Shown here: positions 51,745 through 60,587 of the stretch, piece after piece
Numbering within the stretch: the first letter of the stretch is position 1
Layout of the letters: each line of letters opens with the position of its first letter
Origin: Tigheibacillus halophilus
Lineage (GTDB): Bacteria > Bacillota > Bacilli > Bacillales > Amphibacillaceae
Direction of reading: 5' to 3'
NCBI RefSeq assembly: GCF_042683165.1
Contig: NZ_JBHUIZ010000016.1
Location: 1 to 64,000, forward strand
Length of the DNA: 64,000 bases
Made by a program: the position numbers and the translations under genes
The notes under the pieces: generated by a model
What the model saw: only the letters and a program-made list of their open reading frames with translations
What the model was told of the DNA's origin: nothing
Databases searched by the model: none

Positions 51745-52638
51745 ATGTTTAAAAACGGGAATGGGCAGGTTAGATCTGGCTGGGTACTTATCTTAGCTGT
51801 TATTGTTTATTTGATTGGGCAGAGTGTTTTCATGTTCCCAGGTCTTTTAGCCTGGATGGCGATGGAGAAAGGGGAAATTCTGGGGCTTTCAGAAAGTGAG
51901 ATTTTAACGAAAATAGAAGCATTTCCATGGATTTCCTTGCTGACAAATGGCGGAGGTGTCATAGGAGCGATCATTGTAACATGGCTGTTATGGAAGCTGA
52001 TCTTTAAAAGAAAATTACGGGATATGGGCTTTCATCGCTCCAGAGGAGATTTTCTCTTTGGTTTGTTTTTAGGGGCTATATCAATTACAATCATTTTCCT
52101 GGTTTTGTTTGTCTCTAAACAAATCACATTGGAAAACGGAATGATGCATCCCATTTTCTCAATGTATACACTGACGTATTTGCTGCTTTTTATTTTGGTC
52201 GGGTTTTCGGAAGAGATGTTCTTCCGCGGGCTGATTGTATCTACATTAAGAAGCAGGGGCAATAGTACAGTTGTTGTATATGTTGTGTCTGCCTTGATAT
52301 TCGGACTAGCACATGGGGCAAACCCCAATGCATCACTACTTGGCATTATCAATATTTTTCTGGTAGGTTTGCTGTTCATATATATGTATGTGGTGACCGA
52401 GCGTCTGTGGCTGCCTATTGGCTATCATATCACCTGGAATTATTTTCAAGGGAATGTCTTTGGCTTTCCGGTCAGCGGTACCAATCCGCATGGTATTTAT
52501 CATGTGACGGTTGATGATAATACCAGTTTCTTGACCGGCGGCAGCTTTGGCTTGGAAGGCGGGCTGATGGCGACAATATTAATTATAGTCGGTTTTATAG
52601 CTACCAGATGGTATGCATCCCGGCGAAAGCATGCATGA
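51745..52638 (+). CDS. CPBP family intramembrane metalloprotease
   Basis: A 297-residue membrane protein with about eight spans. CPBP motifs: GFSEEMFFRGLIVS (motif 1), FGLAHGANPN (motif 2) and GYHITWNYFQGNVFG (motif 3), the classic layout of plant- and Bacillus-type CAAX protease relatives. AGGAGG lies before the ATG. Its stop is 17 bases before the next start, so the two genes may share a transcript. Substrate unknown. Confidence 0.87.
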   Translation: MFKNGNGQVRSGWVLILAVIVYLIGQSVFMFPGLLAWMAMEKGEILGLSESEILTKIEAFPWISLLTNGGGVIGAIIVTWLLWKLIFKRKLRDMGFHRSRGDFLFGLFLGAISITIIFLVLFVSKQITLENGMMHPIFSMYTLTYLLLFILVGFSEEMFFRGLIVSTLRSRGNSTVVVYVVSALIFGLAHGANPNASLLGIINIFLVGLLFIYMYVVTERLWLPIGYHITWNYFQGNVFGFPVSGTNPHGIYHVTVDDNTSFLTGGSFGLEGGLMATILIIVGFIATRWYASRRKHA

Positions 52639-52655
52639 TAAGTAGGAGGGCTGGA

Positions 52656-53396
52656 ATGAAACAAGTTGCACTGGTCTCAGATATACATGGAAACAAGACG
52701 GCTCTGGAGGCTGTACTATCAGACATTCGTAAAAGAGGCATTGCACATGTATTTTGTTTAGGTGATTTGATTGGTAAAGGCCCGCAGGGTTCAGCTTGTA
52801 TCGAAAGGGTTCAACAAACGTGTGAAAAAGTGATTTGTGGAAATTGGGATGTGTTCATTCAAGAACCCCAGGACAATCCATTCCTGCAGTGGTTTCAGAA
52901 ACGCCTATCCCGCAAGGATTATAATTATTTGGCAGCGTTGCCTTTTCATATTGATTTTGAAATGAACGGACAATTGATTCGTTGTATACACGCGTCGCCA
53001 AGAAGTGTATTTGAGCGCATCGCACCTGGCTATTCCTCCGAAGAAGAATGTTTGAATCTTTTTGAGAATAGCTCTGCGACAAATACAGCAGCTGCTACCC
53101 GTTGTCCAGACATTGTATGCTACGGTGATATCCACACTGCCATGCTGACAACCTATGAGATTGGTACTTTGTGCAATGTGGGCAGTGTAGGAAATTCCCT
53201 GGATTTAACGATGGCATCCTATGTGATTTTGGATGGTACATATGGTACGAATACGATTCAATTTGTCAGGGTTCCATATAATCGGGTGAAGGAGTTGGCC
53301 ATCGCTAAGGAAATGGGGATGCCAGGGTACGAACAATATTATGATGAACTGATGTATGCCACATATCGCGGAGCAAAGTCTGAAGCAGGGACGTAA
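52656..53396 (+). CDS. calcineurin-like metallophosphoesterase
   Basis: A 246-residue phosphoesterase. Metal ligands: LVSDIHGNKTAL, CLGDLIGKGP, CGNWDVF, IHASPRSVFER and CYGDIHTAML, the order found in YfcE/PrpE-type enzymes. The ATG at 52656 has GGAGGG six bases before it; a longer in-frame version overlapping the previous gene is not favoured. Nucleotide or phosphoprotein hydrolysis is possible; sequence does not say which. Confidence 0.87.
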   Translation: MKQVALVSDIHGNKTALEAVLSDIRKRGIAHVFCLGDLIGKGPQGSACIERVQQTCEKVICGNWDVFIQEPQDNPFLQWFQKRLSRKDYNYLAALPFHIDFEMNGQLIRCIHASPRSVFERIAPGYSSEEECLNLFENSSATNTAAATRCPDIVCYGDIHTAMLTTYEIGTLCNVGSVGNSLDLTMASYVILDGTYGTNTIQFVRVPYNRVKELAIAKEMGMPGYEQYYDELMYATYRGAKSEAGT

Positions 53397-53515
53397 GATA
53401 CAAGTGGATCGATGGAGGTAATTTTTTAATGAACCTATGCAGAATGTTATAGAAAAGGAAGTCCTATCAACTATCGATAAGCTCAGGAAAATTATTCCAA
53501 GAGGAGGACAAGCAA

Positions 53516-54709
53516 ATGAGTTCAATTGAATCAGTGAAAGAGTCACTATTCACAGATGCATTTACAAAAAATCCTTATCCAGCATACACCGCTCTTCGGG
53601 GTCAAGAGCCTGTTTTCCGTGTGTTACTTCCAGATGGGAACTACGCATGGTTTATAACGAAATATGATGATGCACTTGAGGCGCTGAAAGACCAGAGATT
53701 GATCAAAGACTATTCAAAACTCGATGACAGCGCTTCGGAGAATAAAAGCATATTCTCCGAAAATATGCTTTTTGCTGACATGCCTGAGCATAGGCGCCTT
53801 CGGGGACTAGTTTCGAAAGCATTTACCCCGAAAATGGTTGCAGAAATGCGGGGACGTATTCAGGAGATTGCAAATGAACTGCTTGATAAGATGGAGGGAA
53901 AGGAACAAGTTGACCTCATTGATGCATTTGCTTTTCCACTGCCAATTATTGTCATTTGCGAAATTCTTGGAATCCCGGCCAAGGACAGAGATAAATTCCG
54001 CGTTTGGTCCAATTCAATGATTGAAGGTGCAAACGGTGAACATGCAGCAAGCGCAACAGAACATATGAAAGATTTTGTGGCGTATCTTGGAAAGAGATTT
54101 GCGGAGGTAAGAGAAAATCCCGCTGATGACTTGATCAGTAAACTAATCATTGCTGAAGAAGAAGGCGACCAACTGACAGAACAGGAATTATACGGAGTTG
54201 TATCACTCTTAATCATTGCCGGACACGAGACAACTGTCAATTTGATTAGTAATTGTGTGATGGCTTTATTAGCGCATCCAGAGCAACTTGAACTGTTGAA
54301 AAATAAACCAGAACTTATCCATACAACTATAGAGGAAGCGCTTCGTTTCAATGATCCTGTAGAATTCAGCACCTCCAGATGGGCTGGAGAGGATTTAGAA
54401 TTTAAAGGGAAACGCATGAAAAAGGGTGATCTCGTTATCGTCATTTTAAATTCGGCCAACCACGACCCAAGTCAATTCGATCATCCGGAGGTTTTTGATA
54501 TTACCAGACAGAAAAGTAAGCATCTAGCTTTCGGAAAAGGAATTCATACTTGCTTGGGTGCGCCACTTGCCCGTTTGGAAGGAGAAATAGCAATTAACAG
54601 TTTTATTAACCGTTTTCCTGAGTGTAAACTGCACGCGGATAAAAATGAATTGGTCTGGAGGCCGGGTATGATTGTCAGAGGTGTAAAAAAGCTTCCAATA
54701 ACTTTATGA
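53516..54709 (+). CDS. cytochrome P450 (CYP107-like)
   Basis: A 397-residue soluble bacterial P450. The I-helix oxygen-binding motif is AGHETT, the K-helix ExxR is EEALRFNDPVEF, where the usual Arg (EALR) is present, and the heme Cys lies in FGKGIHTCLGAPLAR. The length and absence of a membrane anchor fit class I or III bacterial enzymes such as YjiB/CYP109 and CYP107 types. Redox partners and substrate are not in the window. AGAGGAGG precedes the ATG. Confidence 0.93.
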   Translation: MSSIESVKESLFTDAFTKNPYPAYTALRGQEPVFRVLLPDGNYAWFITKYDDALEALKDQRLIKDYSKLDDSASENKSIFSENMLFADMPEHRRLRGLVSKAFTPKMVAEMRGRIQEIANELLDKMEGKEQVDLIDAFAFPLPIIVICEILGIPAKDRDKFRVWSNSMIEGANGEHAASATEHMKDFVAYLGKRFAEVRENPADDLISKLIIAEEEGDQLTEQELYGVVSLLIIAGHETTVNLISNCVMALLAHPEQLELLKNKPELIHTTIEEALRFNDPVEFSTSRWAGEDLEFKGKRMKKGDLVIVILNSANHDPSQFDHPEVFDITRQKSKHLAFGKGIHTCLGAPLARLEGEIAINSFINRFPECKLHADKNELVWRPGMIVRGVKKLPITL

Positions 54710-54713
54710 CTTT

Positions 54714-54759
54714 CATATTTGATTGCTGCATGCTCTTTTCCGTGCAGCAATCAAATATG
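54714..54759. repeat. 17-bp inverted repeat after the P450 gene
   Basis: CATATTTGATTGCTGCA and TGCAGCAATCAAATATG form a perfect 17-bp stem with a 12-base loop, five bases after the stop. It has no T-tract, so it may stabilise the mRNA end or act as a weak terminator. Confidence 0.75.
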
Positions 54760-55057
54760 AATACTCACTTCAGCTAAGTTTCAAGATTTTTAAGTAGTTA
54801 TTTTTTTTCATCCTCCCTTCATGTTTGCACGATAAAGGTGTGTATTTTTTTCCTGTTGCAATCTTCTTTCTAAGCAGTATTCAGTTAAACAGATAATACT
54901 GTATGTATCCTCCCTATGCTATATTCAATTATCTTATAACAAAAATTTAATATACGTATATTAAGTCTACGATTAAAACTTCCAAATCCTTGTTCAGACC
55001 CATATCTCTGCCAATGAAACTATAAGATGGACTCATTTGAATTGTTGAAAAAATGCG

Positions 55058-55107
55058 TTGACTTCTATTCTTTACAAAGTTATAATAACTAACTAATAAA
55101 CATTAGG
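55058..55107 (+). promoter_or_regulatory. promoter and TetR-type operator of the racemase-permease operon
   Basis: TTGACT and TATAAT are 17 bases apart (55058-55086). The operator ACTAAC-N8-ATTAGG (55088-55107) begins one base after the -10. The same 20-bp pattern CCTAAC-N8-RTTAGG follows the -10 boxes at 57602 and 63398. Confidence 0.75.
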
Positions 55108-55110
55108 TGC

Positions 55111-55191
55111 ATGAAAGGCTGTTCAAGTAACCTATTTGTGGTAGTAAGATGTCAGCTCGTTGAACAGAATTTTTTAGGGGTGATTGAATGA
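55111..55191 (+). other. structured leader with possible leader peptide
   Basis: Between the promoter and the racemase gene the RNA leader is about 265 bases. An ATG with AGGTG before it opens a 26-codon frame. CTGTTCAA (55119-55126) and TTGAACAG (55160-55167) form a stem followed by AATTTTTTA, which would be a transcription terminator inside this frame. Further on CTGC-GAAACT-GCAG and CGGGGTA...GTACCCG suggest more structure. Regulation by attenuation is possible; the class is unknown. Confidence 0.4.
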
Positions 55192-55359
55192 TGTAAAGTC
55201 AGTATCTTCGGATAAATTTAGATTGAACGGGGTAGCTGCGAAACTGCAGGGCAGAATAAGTACCCGATATTCATAAATTACTACGTGGCTGGCACCTTGC
55301 CATAGTTGATGTTTCTATTTGAACTATTCGTTCACTGAGACGCAGGGAGTGAGAAGGAA

Positions 55360-56088
55360 ATGAAAATTAAAGTGATCATGCCGATTGTTTCAGATATTTT
55401 TAACGAAGAAATAAAAGAAGAAGTGAAATATTATGCATCTGAAAACACTGAAGTTGCAGTTTGTAACCTGGATTACGGACCTGCATCCATCGAAAGTGAG
55501 TATGATGAAGCCTTAAGTATCCCTGATTTTTTAGAAAAGGCCAAGGAAGCAGAAGAGGCAGGGTACCAAGGTGTGATTAGCGACTGCTTAGCGGACCCGG
55601 GAGTGAAGGCTGCCAGAGAGATACTGGATATACCAGTAGTTGGCCCTGGAGAAACTGCAATGTATTATGCCTGCTCGCTTGGAAGTTCATTTTCAATTGT
55701 GACAGTGTTGCCAAACGTTATCTCCATGCTTGAAAATTTAAGTAAGACTGCTGGTGTGGACGGCAAGTTAGCTTCCATTAGATCTGTAAATATTCCTGTC
55801 TTGGAGGTCCATGATAAAGTCAGGCTGAAAAAAGCGCTCTACGATGAAATGATAAAAGCAATCGAACAAGATCATGCACATACCATCGTATTGGGCTGTA
55901 CTGGTTTTATGGGTGTGGCTTTTGAGCTTCAGGAAAGGTTAAAGGAAAATGGATACGATGTGCCCGTCATTGATCCAATGTTTGCTGCAACAAAAATGTT
56001 GGAGAGTCTTATAACGATGAAGGTAAAACAAAGTCGCTTGACATACATGACGCCTCCATCTAAACAAAGAGTGAAAAGCCGTGATTAA
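55360..56088 (+). CDS. Asp/Glu/hydantoin racemase family protein
   Basis: A 242-residue protein of the Asp/Glu racemase superfamily. The two catalytic cysteines are in GVISDCLADPG and VLGCTGFMG, and the N-terminus KVIMPIVSDIF fits the hydantoin racemase branch. GAAGGA precedes the ATG. It is followed after 41 bases by an NCS1 permease in the same operon, so the substrate is probably a hydantoin or related cyclic ureide. Confidence 0.87.
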   Translation: MKIKVIMPIVSDIFNEEIKEEVKYYASENTEVAVCNLDYGPASIESEYDEALSIPDFLEKAKEAEEAGYQGVISDCLADPGVKAAREILDIPVVGPGETAMYYACSLGSSFSIVTVLPNVISMLENLSKTAGVDGKLASIRSVNIPVLEVHDKVRLKKALYDEMIKAIEQDHAHTIVLGCTGFMGVAFELQERLKENGYDVPVIDPMFAATKMLESLITMKVKQSRLTYMTPPSKQRVKSRD

Positions 56089-56129
56089 ACTTTTCTTATG
56101 TCATGAAATCTTTGAAATGGAGGGGAATT

Positions 56130-57485
56130 ATGGAAGAGAAAGATACAGTCGCAGAAAAATTTGATGACTATGCATTGTCGCGCGTCCCGCAAAAGGAAAG
56201 AAAGCATTGGCTTGGTATTGCTACAATGCGTTTTGGGCAAATCTCAGCTTTGACACAATTTTTGCTGGGGGCGGCACTTGGTTTTGGAATGGACTTTTGG
56301 ACAGCATTTTGGGCTCTTACTTTAGGGTCAGTCATTTTGGAGATAGTCTCTATATTGGTTGGTATTGCAGGGATGAAGGAAGGGATGAGCACGACGCTCC
56401 TTGTTCGATGGACAGGGTTTGGCAAGTTTGGCTCTATCCTATTAAGTTTCATTTTGGCTATTTCGATGATTGGCTGGTTTGGTATTCAGAACGAGGTATT
56501 TGCTCATGGATTACAAGAGTTGCTGGGCGGACCAATATGGGCCTGGGCTATTGCTACAGGACTATTGGTAACACTCATTGTCGTATTTGGCATATTTTCA
56601 CTGGGAATAGCGGCATACATTACCGTGCCATTGTTTTTGATAGTGGTTTTATATTCGATAAGCAGTGTGCTTGGAGATCATTCTTTGAGTGAACTAATCC
56701 ATATGCATGCACCAGGACCCTCGCTTTCCCTGGCAGCAGGAACAACCATGGTTGCAGGGGGCTTTATTGCCGGAGCGATTATTACACCGGATTTAAGCCG
56801 ATACAATAAATCAGCAGCGGATGTTGTAAAGCAGTCTATCGTTGGTATAGCCTTAGGTGAATACTTGATTGGTTTAATTGGGGTTCTGTTGGCGCACGCA
56901 GCCCAATCCTCTGATGTCATCACGATTGTAATGGGTACGAGCGGCATTCTCGGAACCATAGTGCTGATCACGGCAACAATAAAAATAAATGATTTTAATC
57001 TATATGCACCTTCGTTGGCAATAGTGAACATCTTTGATTCATTATTTGGCAAACAGGTGAATCGAACAGTTGTCACGATTGTTATCGGAATTGTAGGAAC
57101 CTTGCTCTCTATTATGGGGATTTTAGGTCAGTTTCAAGGGTTTTTAAGTCTACTCGGAATTGCTTTACCTCCTGTTGGTGGTATTTTGGTTGCAGAATAT
57201 TTCCTGGTTAAACGGTATAAAAAGGCTTTTGATGAAACGAGGGAGCAAAATGTGCTTCCGAAAACATATGAAAAATGGAATCCTATTACGCTTGTGTCCT
57301 GGGCGGCAGCATTTTTGGTCGGTTTGCTGATTAATTGGGGAATTCCTTCTTTGAATTCATTGCTGACAAGTTTCATCTTGTACCTCATGATCAGTAAAAT
57401 CGTTAATCGGCGCGGTATGGTCACATTTGATGAAATAGATACGTACCAGGATTTACAGATTAAGGATCAAAAAGTAATTAATTAG
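56130..57485 (+). CDS. NCS1 family cytosine/purine/hydantoin permease
   Basis: A 451-residue permease with twelve spans. It starts DDYALSRVPQKERKHWLGIA, with FGMDFWTAFWALTLGSVI in span 2 and ITPDLSRYNKSAADV after span 6, all typical of CodB/PucI-type NCS1 carriers. GGAGGGG precedes the ATG. Together with the racemase and TetR genes it points to uptake of a hydantoin, cytosine or purine-like compound. Confidence 0.9.
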   Translation: MEEKDTVAEKFDDYALSRVPQKERKHWLGIATMRFGQISALTQFLLGAALGFGMDFWTAFWALTLGSVILEIVSILVGIAGMKEGMSTTLLVRWTGFGKFGSILLSFILAISMIGWFGIQNEVFAHGLQELLGGPIWAWAIATGLLVTLIVVFGIFSLGIAAYITVPLFLIVVLYSISSVLGDHSLSELIHMHAPGPSLSLAAGTTMVAGGFIAGAIITPDLSRYNKSAADVVKQSIVGIALGEYLIGLIGVLLAHAAQSSDVITIVMGTSGILGTIVLITATIKINDFNLYAPSLAIVNIFDSLFGKQVNRTVVTIVIGIVGTLLSIMGILGQFQGFLSLLGIALPPVGGILVAEYFLVKRYKKAFDETREQNVLPKTYEKWNPITLVSWAAAFLVGLLINWGIPSLNSLLTSFILYLMISKIVNRRGMVTFDEIDTYQDLQIKDQKVIN

Positions 57486-57570
57486 TCGCTGTACATTGGC
57501 TTCAGAATAATACCATGTCTGGCCGTTTCATGGTCGAGAGGCTGCTGCCAGGCTTATTATTCAGAAAATA

Positions 57571-57621
57571 TTGACCAAATGAAGATTTATTGTTATTATT
57601 GCCTAACAAATATTAATTAGG
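57571..57621 (+). promoter_or_regulatory. tetR promoter with autoregulatory operator
   Basis: TTGACC and TATTAT are 17 bases apart (57571-57599); the operator CCTAAC-N8-ATTAGG (57602-57621) starts three bases after the -10 and overlaps the ribosome binding site of tetR. Confidence 0.75.
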
Positions 57622-57629
57622 TGATAAAC

Positions 57630-58214
57630 GTGACTAAAAATAAATTGGTACAAGCAACCATTAAAAACTTTGCTGCTTATGGTTATCAAGGTGCGACAAT
57701 GAGCAGGATTGCGAAAGACGTCGGGATAAAACCGGCATCCATTTATTATTTTTTTGCGAATAAGGAGGCGCTTTTTCAAGAAGCAGTCCATCTTATACTC
57801 TCCCATCATTTCTCCATGATGAAAAAGACTTTTGAACAATACAGAGAAGGGGAGGTTCATCAACTTTTTTCTGAGTTATTGCGCAGTATCGTGGCTTACC
57901 ATACTGGCTATATGGATGAGACAAAAGCTTATATCACGATGGTCAACTCTCCCATCCCCAATATTAAGAAAGATGTCGGCGATTATTTGCAAGAGTATAA
58001 TCAGTGGTTAGTAGAACAACTAATGCTGACCATCCAAGAAAAATATCCGGGGTTGGAGGAGCAGGCTGTCAACAGGCTGATAGAATACTTTATCTTTATT
58101 GGCAATGGATTGTTTTGGGCGGTGGTCATTTATGAAGCAGAGACGTTGCAAAATAATTTGGAAATGGCAATGGAGTTAATGGACCAATGTTTGTATCAAA
58201 TAATGGGGGAGTGA
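57630..58214 (+). CDS. TetR family regulator
   Basis: A 194-residue repressor. The N-terminal helix-turn-helix is ATIKNFAAYGYQGATMSRIA followed by KDVGIKPASIYYFFANKEAL; the rest is a helical ligand domain with no known family. The GTG at 57630 has AGGTGA five bases before it; an upstream GTG at 57621 lies inside that site. It probably binds the CCTAAC-N8-RTTAGG operators found at its own promoter and at two other promoters in this region. Confidence 0.88.
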   Translation: MTKNKLVQATIKNFAAYGYQGATMSRIAKDVGIKPASIYYFFANKEALFQEAVHLILSHHFSMMKKTFEQYREGEVHQLFSELLRSIVAYHTGYMDETKAYITMVNSPIPNIKKDVGDYLQEYNQWLVEQLMLTIQEKYPGLEEQAVNRLIEYFIFIGNGLFWAVVIYEAETLQNNLEMAMELMDQCLYQIMGE

Positions 58215-58277
58215 AAAATGTCCCCCATTTAGCATATTTCCTTAGACAACGTATGGAATCATTTCACATGGAGGAAG

Positions 58278-58321
58278 TATACATTTTATATTGTAACTCA
58301 GCCTCCAATATAAAATGTATA
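58278..58321. repeat. 16-bp perfect inverted repeat
   Basis: TATACATTTTATATTG and CAATATAAAATGTATA enclose a 12-base loop, 63 bases after tetR. No T-tract follows. It could be a terminator variant or the relic of an element. Confidence 0.65.
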
Positions 58322-58865
58322 TAACAAAAGTAAGTTTCACTATATTGGAAATAACCCCCAAAACGTTCCTTAAAAAGTCCAGTCTTCACATATTAGAAGA
58401 ATGACCAACGCGAATAGTGATGCCATCACCAATTGGCCATCACGTATAGCACAGCTTCTCGCCAGAGTGTACAACACCACTTGCAGTATGTACCATTCCC
58501 CTTAAGGTCGCCTTGAAGGAATTTCTCATTAGAATGCAGCAGAGCGGCAGTTATCTTTTATAAATCATACTGCAGCGGTTTTGGTGATACCACATTGGAG
58601 CACTGTTATTTTCGACTATCAACAAAAATTATTGTATCCTTATAAAAAACCTCCTAAGAATACGTGTTAGAAAGACCTGCGGTGATATGTCAAGAGAAAA
58701 ATGATTGGATATTTGATTGTCGAGGTTCCGTTTGTTTAGACTAGTAAGTAAGTGGAAAATCCTGAGGGTCCTAAGACCATTATCTAGGAACATCACGAAA
58801 CGTCCAATTGATTGACATATGATGCAGATGATAAACTCATTGATGAAAAATGCACAAACCGAGTT

Positions 58866-59000
58866 ACTTGGAACGAAAGGCGGCGACTCCTGAAGGAAAA
58901 GCATGAGCCTTGAGACACACAGTGAACGTTTTTTCTGAGCGAGGAGGCTTAAGCCATGCCCACAGAAAAATCCGCTTGTAAGTGAAAGATAACGGAGATA
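58866..59000. repeat. degenerate dispersed Bacillaceae intergenic repeat
   Basis: The stretch with GGCGGCGACTCCTG, GAGGAGGCTTAAGCCATGCC and ACAGAAAAATCCGC resembles a roughly 130-base repeat seen many times between genes in Bacillaceae genomes, here with many changes. It fills part of the 860-base gap between tetR and the AI-2E gene; the rest of that gap shows no gene. Confidence 0.45.
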
Positions 59001-59073
59001 CAACAGCTTGTATATATCAGAATGGATAGGCTGAAAATCAATGCCTAAATATACTATACGAGGAGTATGGCAT

Positions 59074-60153
59074 GTGACAAAAAAAGTATGGTTTCAAGCA
59101 GGTGTGGGGATCTTGCTTGTATTGGTTATCGTTAAATTTTTCATGGAAATCAAAGGCGTATTTGCTCCTTTTTTCATCATTGCTAAAACAATTCTTGTAC
59201 CATTATTACTCGGTGTGGTGCTTTTTTATATCACTGAACCGATGCAGCGATTTTTGGAAAAAAGAAAAATGCCGCGTTGGGGAAGTATCTTAACCATTCT
59301 CCTCAGTGTGGTGGCGTTGGTATGGATTTTCGTTGCGATTGTTGGACCGCCAGTGATGAAGCAAGTGGACAACCTGGTAAAGAATGCGCCGTACTTTGCA
59401 AAGGAAACGCAGAATACTGTCGCGTATCTACTACAGCATCGGGATGCAGTTCCGCAGCAATTGGATGATGCGATAGAAAAAGCGATCAATTCAGTCCAAA
59501 CTATTGCTGTCGTTTTCGGGAAACTGATTATTCAATTTTTCCAATCTGCTGTACAGACAGCGTTCATACTCATTCTTGTACCTTTTTTCTTCATTTACTT
59601 GCTGAAGGATCATGAGAAGCTGGCTCCGTTTATTCTTAAATTCTTTTCGGGAAAAAAGAAAACCTGGCTGCAGAAGACATTGCATGATATCAACACCGTG
59701 TTACGTTCTTACATACAAGGACAGCTGTTAATCAGTTTTCTTTTGGCTCTCATCATGTACATCGGCTATTTGATTATCGGGTTGGATTATGCATTGTTGC
59801 TCGTCATTTTTGCGTTTTTCATGAACGTTATTCCTTTCATCGGGCCCTGGATCGCTTTCACGCCGGCACTGATCATTGGGTTCTTGCAGGATCCGCAGCT
59901 GGCCATTTGGGTGAGTGTGGTGACATTGATTGCCCAACAAACCGATAGTAATTTCATTACGCCAAATGTCATGGGAAAAACATTGGATATTCATCCGTTG
60001 ACGGTTATCACGCTTATCCTTGCTGCTGGAAACATCGCCGGTTTTCTTGGTATTTTGCTTGCTATTCCTGCTTATGCGGTTGGCAAAGCGATTGTCAGCA
60101 ATATTTATGAGGTGCGCAGGGAAATCAAACGAACTGCTATGAAGGATGCGTAG
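59074..60153 (+). CDS. AI-2E family transporter (YueF/YtvI-like)
   Basis: A 359-residue membrane protein with seven or eight spans, including paired helices at both ends. Family blocks: VLFYITEPMQRFLEKRKMPR, LKDHEKLAPFILKFFSG, SYIQGQLLISFLLAL, NVIPFIGPWIAFTPALIIG and SNFITPNVMGKTLDIHPLTV. The GTG at 59074 has GAGGAG eight bases before it, whereas the ATG at 59041 has no site. Many members are ion or small-molecule exporters rather than true AI-2 carriers. Confidence 0.87.
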   Translation: MTKKVWFQAGVGILLVLVIVKFFMEIKGVFAPFFIIAKTILVPLLLGVVLFYITEPMQRFLEKRKMPRWGSILTILLSVVALVWIFVAIVGPPVMKQVDNLVKNAPYFAKETQNTVAYLLQHRDAVPQQLDDAIEKAINSVQTIAVVFGKLIIQFFQSAVQTAFILILVPFFFIYLLKDHEKLAPFILKFFSGKKKTWLQKTLHDINTVLRSYIQGQLLISFLLALIMYIGYLIIGLDYALLLVIFAFFMNVIPFIGPWIAFTPALIIGFLQDPQLAIWVSVVTLIAQQTDSNFITPNVMGKTLDIHPLTVITLILAAGNIAGFLGILLAIPAYAVGKAIVSNIYEVRREIKRTAMKDA

Positions 60154-60211
60154 TCATCCTTTTCCGAAGGCTGCATGATCGGTCATTTTTGACAAAGAGG
60201 GCATTGACTAA

Positions 60212-60312
60212 ATGATTCAAAAAAGGCTGTCTGACAGTGTAGCAGACGATATGATAGCGATATTACAATAGAAATCGTTTCGGTTATCGAGCGAAAACGC
60301 ATGTTCAAAGAT
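60212..60312 (+). pseudogene. FadR/GntR regulator N-terminal fragment
   Basis: The frame reads QKRLSDSVADDMIAI then stops; after a shift it goes on as VIERKRMFKDTK. This matches the first 30 residues of the FadR-type regulator at 41382-42056 (PKRLSDSIADDIMSMIAVEK). The rest is missing. A repeat-like stretch with GGTGGGACAAAACCCC follows directly, so the gene was probably cut by a rearrangement. Confidence 0.5.
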
Positions 60313-60345
60313 ACAAAAAGGGTGGGACAAAACCCCAGGAAATGT

Positions 60346-60391
60346 AAAAAGTTGAGCGGTACCATCTTGATATGGGACCGCCCAACTTTTT
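60346..60391. terminator. terminator, likely bidirectional
   Basis: AAAAAGTTGAGCGGT and ACCGCCCAACTTTTT form a long stem with one mismatch. Sequence before it (GGGTGGGACAAAACCCC) resembles dispersed repeats of Gram-positive genomes. Confidence 0.75.
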
Positions 60392-60587
60392 ATCTAGCTT
60401 AGCAATTTCGTTGATTTGCACGCCAGACGACCGCTTTTTAGCGGAAGAAGCATCGTCATCCTGCTGTCGAAAGAAGAAGTTTATATCTTGAAGTCCAATG
60501 AAAATTAGAAAAAGAAATCAGTAGCTCATCATAAACAAGATGATACTACATGATTTCTTTTTCCATTTATAAGGTATGGCAACGCCA

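Noticed and set aside
58629..59003. 124-codon minus-strand open frame
   Set aside because: It lies across a dispersed repeat, has odd composition and no binding site or family; likely chance.
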